Assembly (NCBI RefSeq): GCF_001010945.1
Contig: NZ_LBHB01000002.1
Location: 1 to 64,000, forward strand
Reading direction: 5' to 3'
Source: Aurantiacibacter luteus
Lineage (GTDB): Bacteria > Pseudomonadota > Alphaproteobacteria > Sphingomonadales > Sphingomonadaceae
DNA length: 64,000 bases
Positions within the stretch are counted from its first letter, which is position 1, and every line of letters begins with the position of its first letter. Below are positions 1 through 8,417 of this stretch, one piece after another. The position numbers were made by a program, and so were the translations under genes. The notes beneath the pieces were generated by a model. The model saw nothing but the letters and a program-made list of their open reading frames with translations, searched no databases and was not told the DNA's origin.

Positions 1-28
1 CACCACGGTCACGCTGCGCGCGCTGTAA
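1..28 (+). CDS. C-terminal end of an upstream tandem pilin paralogue (partial)
   Basis: Only the last eight codons and the TAA stop (26-28) of a gene lying mostly outside the window are present. They encode TTVTLRAL, the same C-terminus as the next two genes, and the first 25 bases are identical to 931-955 and 1857-1881. In chaperone-usher subunits a C-terminal strand of this type belongs to the beta-sandwich. I infer that the tandem pilin array has at least three members and extends upstream of the window. Confidence 0.8.
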
Positions 29-39
29 GATCGAACGGA

Positions 40-65
40 AAGGGCGGGGCAACCCGCCCTTTTTC
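40..65 (+). terminator. Rho-independent terminator after the first pilin copy
   Basis: An 8-bp perfect stem AGGGCGGG (41-48) pairs with CCCGCCCT (53-60) around a GCAA tetraloop, followed by TTTTT. It begins 12 bases after the stop codon at 26-28. Confidence 0.85.
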
Positions 66-172
66 GATCGGATTGGAAGAGAATAAAGGGTGCGAGGCAT
101 CGGCGCATCTGGGTTGCGAACATCGGTGCAAACGCAAGGTTCATCGGACCATTCAGAAGAGGAAATGTTATC

Positions 173-958
173 ATGAAGACCGCACTCTACCTCGCTGCCG
201 CCTCGGCCGCCCTGATCGCCACCGGCGCCCAGGCCCAGACGCACCAGACGACCAACGTCGCCGAGTACGCCAGCGTTGCGCCAATCAACGGATCGCCGAC
301 GACCTATAACGCTGCTCCCGGCGCCGATCGCGCTGCTGCCGATGCCGTCCTGGCGGAGGGTAACAACCCCACCGTCGCGCTCGGCACCCGCATCACGCTG
401 ACCTCGACTGCCGCCGACGACACGGAAGCTGCCACTCCGACCGTCGCCAATACCTTCACGCTGACCGGCACCGTGAGCCGCGACTGCTCGTTCTACGCCG
501 GCAACACCGCTGCCGCGCGCACGATCGACTTCGGTACGATCGGCGTTCGCACCGGCAACAACGAGAACGTGAATGCCGCGTTCGAGATGGCCGGTAATGC
601 CACCGCTACCGTTCAGACGCTGACCGCGGGCTGCAACACCAACAACGCCGTCGAACTTAGCAAGGACGACATCCGTGGCATGGTGAACGCCAATCCGGGC
701 GGCTACGATACCGACGAGTTCCAGGCGAACATCCCTTACGCGGTGTATGCCACCTGGACCGGCGTCGGCCTCAATGCCGTGACTACCGGCACGCAGCAGG
801 CCGTGTATGTCGCTCCGCAGGCCAATGCCGCCACCCTGCAGCAAGGTGCCTGGCGCTCGGCAATGCGCATCGACTTCAACGCGCCGGCAATCTCCGACCG
901 CGGCCTGGTCGCCGGCACCTACACCGGCACCACCACGGTCACGCTGCGCGCGCTGTGA
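173..958 (+). CDS. Secreted fimbrial major subunit (pilin) of chaperone-usher type, tandem copy
   Basis: The protein has 261 residues. It has a clear Sec signal peptide ending near AQA at about residue 22. The start is ATG 173 with AGAAGAGGAAA upstream. After the signal peptide comes a stretch of about 60 residues that differs from the next copy. From about residue 87 onward (VANTFTLTGTVSRDCSF) it is nearly identical to the copy at 1105. Two cysteines (SRDCSF and AGCNTNN) could form the usual intradomain disulfide, and the protein ends in a TTVTLRAL beta-strand. The chaperone and usher genes directly downstream support assembly as a surface fibre, with this as the abundant shaft subunit. The fold assignment (spore-coat-U/archaic pilin-like) is inferred from context and strand pattern, not from a database match. 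Confidence 0.7.
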   Translation: MKTALYLAAASAALIATGAQAQTHQTTNVAEYASVAPINGSPTTYNAAPGADRAAADAVLAEGNNPTVALGTRITLTSTAADDTEAATPTVANTFTLTGTVSRDCSFYAGNTAAARTIDFGTIGVRTGNNENVNAAFEMAGNATATVQTLTAGCNTNNAVELSKDDIRGMVNANPGGYDTDEFQANIPYAVYATWTGVGLNAVTTGTQQAVYVAPQANAATLQQGAWRSAMRIDFNAPAISDRGLVAGTYTGTTTVTLRAL

Positions 959-963
959 GGCAC

Positions 964-993
964 AAGGGAGAGGGCGAATTCGCCCTCTCCCTT
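964..993 (+). terminator. Perfect 30-bp palindrome terminator after the second pilin
   Basis: The arm AAGGGAGAGGGCGAA (964-978) is followed directly by its exact complement TTCGCCCTCTCCCTT (979-993), then TTCACCCTTTC. It lies a few bases past the TGA at 956-958. The hairpin must open a few central pairs to form a loop. The U-tract is weak, so it may terminate partially or protect mRNA ends. Confidence 0.7.
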
Positions 994-1104
994 TCACCCT
1001 TTCTTGATAATGCTGGTTGCGTGGCACCGTCGCGACCCGCGTCGTAAATGCTCGGTGCATTTTTCGGGCTCCAACGAGAGCCTTGCAACGGAGGGAAAAT
1101 CATC

Positions 1105-1884
1105 ATGAAGACTGCTCTTTACATCGCTGCCGCTGCGGCCGCGCTCGTCGCGACCGGCGCACAGGCGCAGACCCATCAGACGACCAACCAGCGTCATTAC
1201 AGCGGTAACGTTTATCACGCACCTGCGACGAACCCTGGCCCGAACGACACCTACTTCGGCCAGAACCTTGCCGATCATCTCGATGCTGACATCACGTTCC
1301 TCCAAATCGGCACCCGTTACACCGCTACGTCTATCGCCGCCGATGACACCGAATTGGCCACGCCGACCGTCGCCAACACCTTCACGCTGACCGGCACCGT
1401 AAGCCGCGACTGCTCGTTCTACGCCGGCAACACCGCCGCCGCGCGCACGATCGACTTCGGCACCATCGGCGTTCGCACCGGCAACAACGAGAACGTGAAC
1501 GCCGCGTTCGAGATGGCCGGTCCGGCCAATGCCACCGTCCAGACGCTGACCGCGGGCTGCAACACGAACAATGCCGTCGAAGTCGCCAAGAATGACATCC
1601 GCGGCATGGTGAACGCCAACCCGGGCGGCTACGACACCGACGAGTTCCAGGCGAACATCCCCTACTCGGTCACCGCGAGCTGGACCGGCGTCGGCCTCAA
1701 CGCCGTGACCACCGGCACGCCGCAAAGCTTCACCGTGCCCACCACCGGCAATGCCGGCTCGCTGCAGCAGGGTGCCTGGCGTTCGGCCATGGAAATCGCC
1801 TTCAACGCGCCCGCCATCACCGATCGCGGCCTGGTCGCCGGTTCCTATACCGGCACCACCACGGTCACGCTGCGCGCGCTGTAA
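1105..1884 (+). CDS. Secreted fimbrial major subunit (pilin), second full tandem copy
   Basis: This is a 259-residue paralogue of the gene at 173. I chose ATG 1105 because GGAGGG lies 9 bases upstream (1090-1095) and the signal peptide MKTALYIAAAAAALVATGAQA begins there; a longer frame upstream lacks a signal sequence. The segment after the signal peptide (NQRHYSGNVYHAPAT and following) is unrelated to the first copy. From VANTFTL onward the two proteins are almost identical, with differences again near YAVYATW/YSVTASW and QQAVYV/PQSFTV. The pattern suggests gene conversion within the array with local diversification. It is followed by its own terminator and then by the chaperone gene. Confidence 0.7.
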   Translation: MKTALYIAAAAAALVATGAQAQTHQTTNQRHYSGNVYHAPATNPGPNDTYFGQNLADHLDADITFLQIGTRYTATSIAADDTELATPTVANTFTLTGTVSRDCSFYAGNTAAARTIDFGTIGVRTGNNENVNAAFEMAGPANATVQTLTAGCNTNNAVEVAKNDIRGMVNANPGGYDTDEFQANIPYSVTASWTGVGLNAVTTGTPQSFTVPTTGNAGSLQQGAWRSAMEIAFNAPAITDRGLVAGSYTGTTTVTLRAL

Positions 1885-1898
1885 GCCGACTGACTGGA

Positions 1899-1928
1899 GA
1901 AAGGGGAAAGTGGGATCTTTCCCCTTTC
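1899..1928 (+). terminator. Rho-independent terminator after the third pilin
   Basis: A 12-bp perfect stem GAAAGGGGAAAG (1899-1910) pairs with CTTTCCCCTTTC (1917-1928) around the loop TGGGAT, followed by TT. It sits between the major pilins and the chaperone gene, so the low-abundance assembly proteins could depend on read-through or on a promoter in 1929-1977. Confidence 0.8.
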
Positions 1929-1977
1929 TTCACGTCTGACGGGTATCTAATTTTACAATCGACGGACGGGGTTGCAG

Positions 1978-2772
1978 ATGCTGGTTAAACTATGGCGCCG
2001 AGGCGTAGCGACGCTGGGAGCACTCGCGCTGGTCATGGGGCCCACACCGGCTTCTGCAATGCGTGTTTCCCCGATGGTCGTCGAAATGGAATCGCAATCC
2101 GGCGCCGCTGTCGCTCGGATCGAAGTCCAGAATATAAATCAGGGCAGCCTTGCGTTCGAAACGCGCATCTATCGCATGACGCTGGATGCGGATGGCAATA
2201 TCGTCGAGGAGCCTGCCGACGAGGATTTCCTCGTTTTTCCGCCGCAAGGCGTTCTATCGCCCGGCGCGCGCCAGGTGGTGCGGCTGCAATGGGCCGGTGC
2301 GCCGGACATCGCGGCCTCGCAGGCTTACTATGTCTCCGTCAACCAGTTGCCGATTGCCTTTGCGCCAGCCGATAGCGAGAACGTCGCGGCGCAGGTGCAA
2401 GTGGTTTACAACATGCGTGCGCTTGTCGTTGTCGCGCCCCCAGGGGCCACCCCAAACGTCAGTGCCCAGTCTGTCCGCCCGGTGACCTACACGCCCGATA
2501 GCCCTCCCGGTTCAACCGAAGTTGCGCAGAGCGTGCGGGGTCTGGAAATCACCTTGGCAAATACAGGTCGGCGTCATGCCATGATGTCCGGTTTCAATTG
2601 GCGCTTCGAAGGAACGGACACCGAAGGCCAGCCCCTGCGTGTCGACGTGTCGAGCGAGGAGCTCAACCGCGCGGTCGGGACGGGATACGTGCCCGCACTG
2701 GGCCAGCGTACATTCCGAATTCCCGTGCTCGGATTTTCGGATCAACCCGTCCGCCTCACCTTCTTCCAGTGA
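1978..2772 (+). CDS. Periplasmic fimbrial chaperone (PapD-like)
   Basis: The protein has 264 residues with a signal peptide ending at PASA. The mature part starts RVSPMVVEME and shows the two-domain immunoglobulin-like chaperone pattern: alternating beta strands, then FPPQGVLSPGARQVVRLQW, the usual segment before the G1 strand, and YYVSVNQLPIAF. ATG 1978 is preferred over the TTG at 1972 because GGACGGGG lies at proper distance. By family knowledge it donates a G1 strand to fold and hold pilins until the usher takes them. The stop codon overlaps the usher start (GTGA, 2769-2772), so the two are translationally coupled. Confidence 0.88.
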   Translation: MLVKLWRRGVATLGALALVMGPTPASAMRVSPMVVEMESQSGAAVARIEVQNINQGSLAFETRIYRMTLDADGNIVEEPADEDFLVFPPQGVLSPGARQVVRLQWAGAPDIAASQAYYVSVNQLPIAFAPADSENVAAQVQVVYNMRALVVVAPPGATPNVSAQSVRPVTYTPDSPPGSTEVAQSVRGLEITLANTGRRHAMMSGFNWRFEGTDTEGQPLRVDVSSEELNRAVGTGYVPALGQRTFRIPVLGFSDQPVRLTFFQ

Positions 2773-5399
2773 AGCGCCTGCTGCTGTCAACGGCAGCGCT
2801 GCCTGTAATCCTCGCGTCCGGCGCCGGGGCGCAGGTCGTCGTGCCGTTGCCGCAGCAAAATCCGGCGCCGACTACCGACCGCGAAGTCCCTACGCAGCAG
2901 ACACAACCTCCCGGCGGTATCGTGGTACCCTTGCCCGGGACGACCCCTTCCGAAGAGGCTTTGCAACCTGCAGTGCCGATCGGCGTGCACGGGCGCCCGG
3001 ACATCAACCCTTACGAGCGCGACATCGACATGACGGTGCCGCTTACCTTTCTCTCCCGCTCGCTCGGCGACATCCCAATGCGACTGACGGCGGACGACAG
3101 GTTCCTGCTCGATTCGCCAGCTTTTCTTCGACTGATGCGCACAGTCCTGAATGCCGAAGCGCATTCGGAGCTTTCGGCAACCCTTGCCCCGTTCGCGGTC
3201 TTCGGGCCGGAGGACCTGGCCGAAACAGGGGTCGCATTGACCTACGATCCTGCCTCACTGGCGGTCGTGGTCGTTCAGGTAAGGCCGGATCAGCGTGCGG
3301 TGGAGGACCTTTTTGCGCCCCCGCGCGATGACCTGAACGACGTGAATCTCGCGCCCGCCGCGCTGTCTGCGTATCTCAATCTCAACGCCTCGCAAACCTA
3401 CGTTTGGGGTGCGGACGATCAACAACGCCCGACGATCAACATCGATGGTGCCGTTCGTTTCGGACGGGTCGTGTTCGAGGGGGACGCATCTCTCGGCGAG
3501 GAGTTCGGGCTGACGGATACGACCTACCGATTTGCGCGCAACTATGCCCGCTTCGTTTACGACCAACCTGAGGATTACCGCCGCTGGTTCCTGGGCGATC
3601 TCGACCCCGAGGTGCGCGGACAGCAGTCTTTCGTGCAGATGGGCGGCATCGGTGTCGCGCGCCAGCAGCGCCGTTTCAACACGTTCCGTGCCGCCGTGCT
3701 ACAGGGCAACCGACAACTGGTCCTGCAGCGACAAGCGACGGTCAGATTTTTTCGCAACGGCAGCCTGTATCGGGAATTGCGCCTGCAACCCGGACGCTAC
3801 GATTACAGCTCGCTACCACTCCTTGCTGGCAGCAACGATGTTCGGGTCGAGGTGCAGGATATTACCGGTGCTGTGCAGGACTTGTCCTATTCGCAATATC
3901 TCGATCCGATCGACCTAGATCCGGGCGATTACGAATACGGGGCTTATCTGGGCGCGACGAGCCGGCAACTCGGCCGAGCTCCGGACTACCGCGGTCCTCT
4001 GGCTTTCACGGGGTTCTTCCGAAAGGCATTTTTCGGTCGACCCGCCATCGGGATAGGCGTTCAGGCGAGCGCGAAGGTTCAAAGTCTCACAGGCCAGACC
4101 CAGTTTGTCCTGCCGAACGGCGCACGGTTGCTGCTGGATGCCGGCGCAAGTCGCTCGAACCTGGCCGGCGCGGGGTATGCCGCGGGTATTGCCTATGACC
4201 AGTTTTTCGATCGCGGAGGTCTTGCGGACAATTTTTCGCTCAGGGCCGACTACGTATCTCCCGATTTTGCCAATCTCTCCAATCCTGAGGGGTTCAACCT
4301 TACCGCTCTCTCCGTGACGGGGCAGTATACCCGGCAATTCAGCCAGAGCCTCCTTGCGACGGTCAGCGGGTCGTATCTGAAAGGCCGAGAAGAAACCGGC
4401 GATACATATCGTATAGGCGCCACGGCTTTTTACCGCATCAACGAACGCTGGACCGTGCGAGCCGGTGTCGATTACGCTGGCTTCCCCCGCGAATTTGCCA
4501 TTGGCAGCGGGTTCAGTGCCAATATCGGCCTTGTTTTCCAGCCCGATTACCGCCGCCGCGCCGAAGCTCGATACGAATCGCGCGATAATCTTGCAGAACT
4601 GTCTTACACCCAGAGCGGTCTCAACGAACTCAACAGCGTCGGCTTCGGCGGTGTTCTCACGCATCGCGAAGATTCTGTACAAGCGCAGGGTTTCGCCAGC
4701 TACGCAGGCAATCGGTTCGACGCATCGGTCAGTCACGCGGCATTCGGCCCATCCCTGTCGTCGATCGATCAATTGCAGGCCACATCTGTCCGGGTAGGAA
4801 CGACCATCGCCTTTGCCGATGGTGTCGTCGGCATGGGGCGGCGGATCAATGACAGTTTCGCTCTCGTGTACCCGCACGAGACCCTAGGAGACCGCTCGGT
4901 CGTCGCGGGCGCTTCGCTGGCACAGAACAACTACCTCGGCAAAAGTGGAGGGCTCGGCGCCGCGGTTAACAATTTTCTCGCTTCCTACGTCACGCAATCG
5001 GTGCAGTATGATGTCGAGAATCCCCCAACTGGATATGACATCGGGCCCGGCGTGGTTCGGGTAAGGCCCCCCTACCGCAGCGGCTATGCAGTGCGTGTGG
5101 GCACGGAAGCCTTTATCAGCGCGACCGGAACTCTTGTAAGGGGCGGGAGCCCGGTTTCCCTTGCTGGGGGGCGAACAACTCTCCTCGATCTGCGTGATGG
5201 CGAAAACCCGCAGCCCATGCCCTTCTTCACGAATACGGTCGGGCGTTTCGCGATTTCCTCGCTACTACCGGGGCGTCGTTATCTCGTTGAAACCTACGGC
5301 AACAACGGGACCACGGAGCGCAGTTTCGAGTTTACCGTTCCCGCAGATAATGATGGGCTTGTCGACCTCGGCACCGTGGTTGCAGGCGTGGCCAGATAA
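2769..5399 (+). CDS. Fimbrial outer-membrane usher protein
   Basis: From GTG 2769 (overlapping the chaperone stop) the protein has 876 residues and begins with a signal peptide ending at SGAGAQ. An N-terminal region of about 100 residues rich in P, Q and V precedes the conserved core: LSAYLNLN, the YRRWFLGDLDPEVRGQQSFVQMGGIGVAR segment typical of usher barrels, and FRNGSLYRELRLQPGRYDYSSLPL, which resembles the plug. The C-terminus (RFAISSLLPGRRYLVETYG) looks like the usher C-terminal domains. The length fits the family (about 800-870). It should form the outer-membrane pore through which chaperone-bound subunits are polymerised. A longer in-frame extension upstream of 2769 overlaps the chaperone and lacks a signal peptide. 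Confidence 0.9.
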   Translation: MKRLLLSTAALPVILASGAGAQVVVPLPQQNPAPTTDREVPTQQTQPPGGIVVPLPGTTPSEEALQPAVPIGVHGRPDINPYERDIDMTVPLTFLSRSLGDIPMRLTADDRFLLDSPAFLRLMRTVLNAEAHSELSATLAPFAVFGPEDLAETGVALTYDPASLAVVVVQVRPDQRAVEDLFAPPRDDLNDVNLAPAALSAYLNLNASQTYVWGADDQQRPTINIDGAVRFGRVVFEGDASLGEEFGLTDTTYRFARNYARFVYDQPEDYRRWFLGDLDPEVRGQQSFVQMGGIGVARQQRRFNTFRAAVLQGNRQLVLQRQATVRFFRNGSLYRELRLQPGRYDYSSLPLLAGSNDVRVEVQDITGAVQDLSYSQYLDPIDLDPGDYEYGAYLGATSRQLGRAPDYRGPLAFTGFFRKAFFGRPAIGIGVQASAKVQSLTGQTQFVLPNGARLLLDAGASRSNLAGAGYAAGIAYDQFFDRGGLADNFSLRADYVSPDFANLSNPEGFNLTALSVTGQYTRQFSQSLLATVSGSYLKGREETGDTYRIGATAFYRINERWTVRAGVDYAGFPREFAIGSGFSANIGLVFQPDYRRRAEARYESRDNLAELSYTQSGLNELNSVGFGGVLTHREDSVQAQGFASYAGNRFDASVSHAAFGPSLSSIDQLQATSVRVGTTIAFADGVVGMGRRINDSFALVYPHETLGDRSVVAGASLAQNNYLGKSGGLGAAVNNFLASYVTQSVQYDVENPPTGYDIGPGVVRVRPPYRSGYAVRVGTEAFISATGTLVRGGSPVSLAGGRTTLLDLRDGENPQPMPFFTNTVGRFAISSLLPGRRYLVETYGNNGTTERSFEFTVPADNDGLVDLGTVVAGVAR

Positions 5400-5413
5400 A
5401 AGGATTCTTGATC

Positions 5414-6370
5414 GTGCGTCTTGCCCCTTTCCCTGTCGCATCCGCTCTTGCGCTGGTTTGCTCGTTAATGTCGGCCCCCGCAAGCGCTCAGGGCGTGCCA
5501 TCAGGATCTGCGTCCGGCGGAGCGCAGACATCCCCTCTTGCCAATTGCCAACTCCGGATAAACGCGACGCCGACGGCTTGGATTATCAGTGGTTACGATG
5601 CATACGAAACGGCTCCGCCCGAAGCAGTATTCAGCGCCACCTTCGTCAACGATGGTTCTGCCGAGTGCCGGTTCACGCCGACGTTCGAACTGGGTCGGCC
5701 TCCCTTCGGGCTCTCTTCGGGAATGGGCCGCCCGATCGGCTATGCCCTTATCAACCTTTCCGATTCGCAGGACGTCACCCCGCGAACCGGAAGAACGGTG
5801 CGTAACTCTTCCGAGCAGCGCACGCTCGTTTTGGCGGCCAACGAACAGCGCACGATCACCTATCGCCTCGTCGCGTCGCCCGATGAAGTGAGCGGTTCTG
5901 GGACCTTTACGCAGGATGTGACGCTCGAGGCACAGGATCAGGCAATGCGCGTGCTCGGCGGTGCGCGTATCGTCCTGGGGCTAGAGGTCCTTCCCTCTGC
6001 CAGGATCGGCTTGGCCGGTGCATATCGCATTTCCGACGGGCAAGCACTCGTCAGCCTCGGGGAGCTGCGCGAAGGGCCTGCACCTGTTCCGCTGCAACTG
6101 CGCGTCAGCAGCACGGGTCGGTACGATCTTGATGTAACGTCCCTCAACGCCGGCAACCTTCGCCTAGCCGGTACGGAATGGACGGTTCCCTACTCGCTGA
6201 CCATTGGCGGCAGCCGCGTGAATCTGTCGGGAATGGACCGTGTCTCAGGCCCGGTAGAAACCGGAATGTATCGTGCCGCTCTCCCGATCCAGTTTTACAT
6301 AGGCGATGTCTCACGCAGGCGAGCAGGAACCTATTCGGACCTCATTTCGATCTCGGTCACGGCACGCTAG
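5414..6370 (+). CDS. Fimbrial subunit, probable two-domain tip adhesin (spore coat U-like)
   Basis: The protein has 318 residues with a signal peptide ending at ASAQ. GTG 5414 is chosen because AGGA (5401-5404) lies 9 bases upstream; TTG 5408 is too close. It has about twice the length of a single pilin domain. The first half contains CQLRINATPTAWIISGYD and a cysteine at AECRF. The second half (SARIGLAGAYRISDGQALVSLGEL through RRAGTYSDLISISVTA) looks like a normal pilin domain, with the terminal AGTYSD-type strand common in spore-coat-U family proteins. Two-domain subunits encoded after the usher in archaic (Csu-like) systems are tip adhesins, and I infer that role here. Confidence 0.65.
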   Translation: MRLAPFPVASALALVCSLMSAPASAQGVPSGSASGGAQTSPLANCQLRINATPTAWIISGYDAYETAPPEAVFSATFVNDGSAECRFTPTFELGRPPFGLSSGMGRPIGYALINLSDSQDVTPRTGRTVRNSSEQRTLVLAANEQRTITYRLVASPDEVSGSGTFTQDVTLEAQDQAMRVLGGARIVLGLEVLPSARIGLAGAYRISDGQALVSLGELREGPAPVPLQLRVSSTGRYDLDVTSLNAGNLRLAGTEWTVPYSLTIGGSRVNLSGMDRVSGPVETGMYRAALPIQFYIGDVSRRRAGTYSDLISISVTAR

Positions 6371-6447
6371 GACCGACTTAACCAAACGCCAAACTTTCGC
6401 CGCTATCCACTCCCCTCGCAATCGAAGCGATGTGTGGGGTGACAATT

Positions 6448-6864
6448 ATGCGTGTGGCAGCGGCAATCTGTATCATGGCCTTAGCGCTCTCGTCGGTTCC
6501 GGCTGCTGGAACGGACGCATCCTTTTCGCTTCGCGCGGTTGTCCCGGTCTATTGCGAGGTGCAGTACCGGGGTACAGGCAGCATCGGCACCGGCGGCCAA
6601 TCCGTATCGCTCGGTTCTTTCCGCGAATACTGCAATGCGCCAGGCGGGTATTCCTTGGTCGTCCGCTATGCCCCCGGTACACTCACAGGGACGGTGATCT
6701 CCGCAGACGCGGACATGGTGGTGCTCGACGGCTCCGGTGAAGCCGTGCTGAGTCGAACTCAAGGCCCCCGATTTCGGAGCCGAACATTCATCGCAACTCC
6801 CGGCGCACGCGGCTTCGATACCGATCGCGTATATTTCGACCTGCGGCCGATCATTTCAGCTTGA
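6448..6864 (+). CDS. Small secreted protein, possible minor fimbrial subunit
   Basis: The protein has 138 residues with a signal peptide ending near PAAG. ATG 6448 has a GGGGTGA Shine-Dalgarno-like sequence upstream. Short beta-strand-like segments (ASFSLRAVVPVYCEVQYRG, GGYSLVVRYAP) and two cysteines at VYCEV and REYCNA suggest a single immunoglobulin-like pilin domain. It lacks the clear C-terminal strand of the larger subunits, ending DRVYFDLRPIISA. It is the last gene of the fimbrial locus, 77 bases after the tip-like gene. Function is inferred from position; it could be a minor pilin or an assembly inhibitor. Confidence 0.55.
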   Translation: MRVAAAICIMALALSSVPAAGTDASFSLRAVVPVYCEVQYRGTGSIGTGGQSVSLGSFREYCNAPGGYSLVVRYAPGTLTGTVISADADMVVLDGSGEAVLSRTQGPRFRSRTFIATPGARGFDTDRVYFDLRPIISA

Positions 6865-7447
6865 TGAAATGTAATTTTTCTTCGCGACGGCATTTTGCTG
6901 CAAGGATCTACAATACTTCCTCGAGTTGGCCGGGGCGGGCCGCTTTGCCGGGGGCGTGGATTCGCTCAGCTATGTTCCGGCCATGCGCGGCGAGGCCTTT
7001 GCCCCGCAGCGGCCGGTCTACTGGTACAGCTCGCGCCCGCGCCCAAGTCAGACGGGCGACACCGCCGGTCTCGCCTTGCGCGACGGCGACTGGAAGTTCA
7101 TCCGCCGCTTCGACCCGCAAGAGGCGGACGAACTATTCAACCTCGCCGCCGACCCATACGAAACCACCAACCTTGCCCAGCGGGAACCCCAACGTGCCAG
7201 CGCAATGCGCGCACGCATCGAGGCTTGGATGACCGAGATCGACGCGGTGGCCCCGCAGTTTCAGCGCGGTAACCGGCGCAAGCGTGGAGAACGAGACCGG
7301 GATCGTAGGCGTGATCGGAATAACGGAAGGGAGCGCAACCGCGATCGGAGCCAGTAGCAGCCGATAATGTTTTATGGCGGAGTTTGAAAACGATATGCCT
7401 TCGAATGCGCAGGCCTATCGACTAGAAGGCTGACGCCTGTCAGACTT
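6865..7447. other. Junction region: low-GC spacer, sulfatase remnant and short spacer
   Basis: This stretch of about 580 bases between the fimbrial locus and the catabolic island holds no intact gene. A visibly AT-richer segment (6865-6925) leads into a sulfatase remnant (annotated separately), then a spacer of about 90 bases to the end of the reverse-strand thioesterase gene. I see no insertion sequence ends. Confidence 0.5.
6881..7357 (+). pseudogene. C-terminal remnant of a sulfatase (arylsulfatase family)
   Basis: A reading frame running from about 6881 to TAG 7357 encodes the C-terminal part of a type I sulfatase: FAGGVDSLSYVPAMRG, then ALRDGDWKFIRRFD and ELFNLAADPYETTNLA, which match the conserved tail segments of that family. 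The catalytic N-terminal part with the formylglycine C/S-x-P-x-R site is missing, so the product cannot be an active sulfatase. The normal protein is about 450-550 residues; only about 145 remain. The extreme C-terminus is a low-complexity R/D/N-rich tail. The upstream break lies close to the AT-rich end of the fimbrial locus, which suggests a deletion or insertion boundary. Confidence 0.7.
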
Positions 7448-8353
7448 TCACGGGTTTTCGAAAACAACGCCCCCTGCCCTCGCCAGCCGCCCGTCGGTCA
7501 CTCGCATGAGATTTTCCTGCGCGACGCTCGCCACCAGCGCGCCGTCTGCGGCGAAAAAGTGACCGCGGCTCAGGCCGCGGGCGTGGCCCGCCCAAGGGCT
7601 CTCTCCGGCGTAGAGGTGCCACCGACCGAAGTCGGGCTCCTCGTGAAACCACATGGCATGGTCGAGGCTGGCGATCTGGATGCCCGGCTCGCCCGGCCGC
7701 ACGCCGTGGGGCAGCAGCGCGTTCCTGAGGAACAGCATGTCCGAGGCGTAGGCCATGGCGGAGCGCTGCATGGCGATGGTCATCCCTTCAGGCTTGCGCA
7801 CGCGCATCCAGCAGGCAGAACGCGGCGGGCGCGGGGTGTCGCCGAAGGTCGCGGCGACATCGATGGGCACAACGTCGACGGGGCGCGCGGTGAGGCGGCC
7901 GATGATCGGCAGCGTCTCGAAATCGGCCTGCGCGCGCTGCCAGTCCTCCAGCGCGCGGCGGGCGGCGGCGAGATCGGCCACCTGCGGCATTTGCGCGGCA
8001 TGGGCGAACCCTTCTTCCGCCACCTGTGCGGAGACGGTCATGGTCAGCACGGTGCGCTCGCCCTGCAAGGCATCGATGCGCAGGGTGCTGAAGCTGCGCC
8101 CTTCGCGCAAGGTTGCGACACGGTAGAGCGTCGCCGCGTCCGCCCCGCCGGGTGCGAGGAAATTGACGTGCAGCGAATGCGGATGGCGGTCCTCAGGCAA
8201 GCTCAGGCCCGCCGCCATCAGCGCCTGCGCCAGCGCGTGACCGCCGAACATGCGCGGGCCGATGCCGGGTCCGGGCATGCCGGTGAACGTTTTCTCGTCC
8301 ACTCGCTCCAGGGCGAGCAGGGCGGGAAAGGCGATCGGTTCGCGCGCGGTCAT
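7448..8353 (-). CDS. tesB: Acyl-CoA thioesterase II (TesB-like)
   Basis: The protein has 301 residues, close to the 285-300 of TesB. The first hot-dog domain shows RMFGGHALAQALMAAG and the HSLHVNFLAPG and REGRSFSTLRIDALQ segments. The second has LRNALLPHG and SLDHAMWFHEEPD, where the catalytic Asp of TesB lies (DHxMWFH). It hydrolyses acyl-CoA to free acid and CoA. It sits just downstream of the TonB receptor on the same strand, separated by a terminator, at the edge of the catabolic island. Its role is probably to release CoA or excrete acids during growth on long or branched acyl substrates; the substrate range cannot be read from sequence. Confidence 0.88.
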   Translation of the reverse strand: MTAREPIAFPALLALERVDEKTFTGMPGPGIGPRMFGGHALAQALMAAGLSLPEDRHPHSLHVNFLAPGGADAATLYRVATLREGRSFSTLRIDALQGERTVLTMTVSAQVAEEGFAHAAQMPQVADLAAARRALEDWQRAQADFETLPIIGRLTARPVDVVPIDVAATFGDTPRPPRSACWMRVRKPEGMTIAMQRSAMAYASDMLFLRNALLPHGVRPGEPGIQIASLDHAMWFHEEPDFGRWHLYAGESPWAGHARGLSRGHFFAADGALVASVAQENLMRVTDGRLARAGGVVFENP

Positions 8354-8363
8354 GCGTCACACG

Positions 8364-8393
8364 CGAAAAGGGCCGGGGCATCGGCCCCGACCC
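8364..8393 (-). terminator. Rho-independent terminator after the TonB-dependent receptor
   Basis: On the minus strand a 10-bp stem with one mismatch (GGGTCGGGGC / GCCCCGGCCC, loop CGAT, 8370-8393) is followed by TTTT (8366-8369). It lies 24 bases past the receptor stop and separates the receptor from the thioesterase. Confidence 0.75.
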
Positions 8394-8417
8394 TTCGCGT
8401 CCCCTCCCGTGGACGTA

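Noticed and set aside
1-1884. CRISPR-like repetition in the pilin region
   Set aside because: The repeats are gene-sized paralogues with coding sequence, not short direct repeats with unique spacers.
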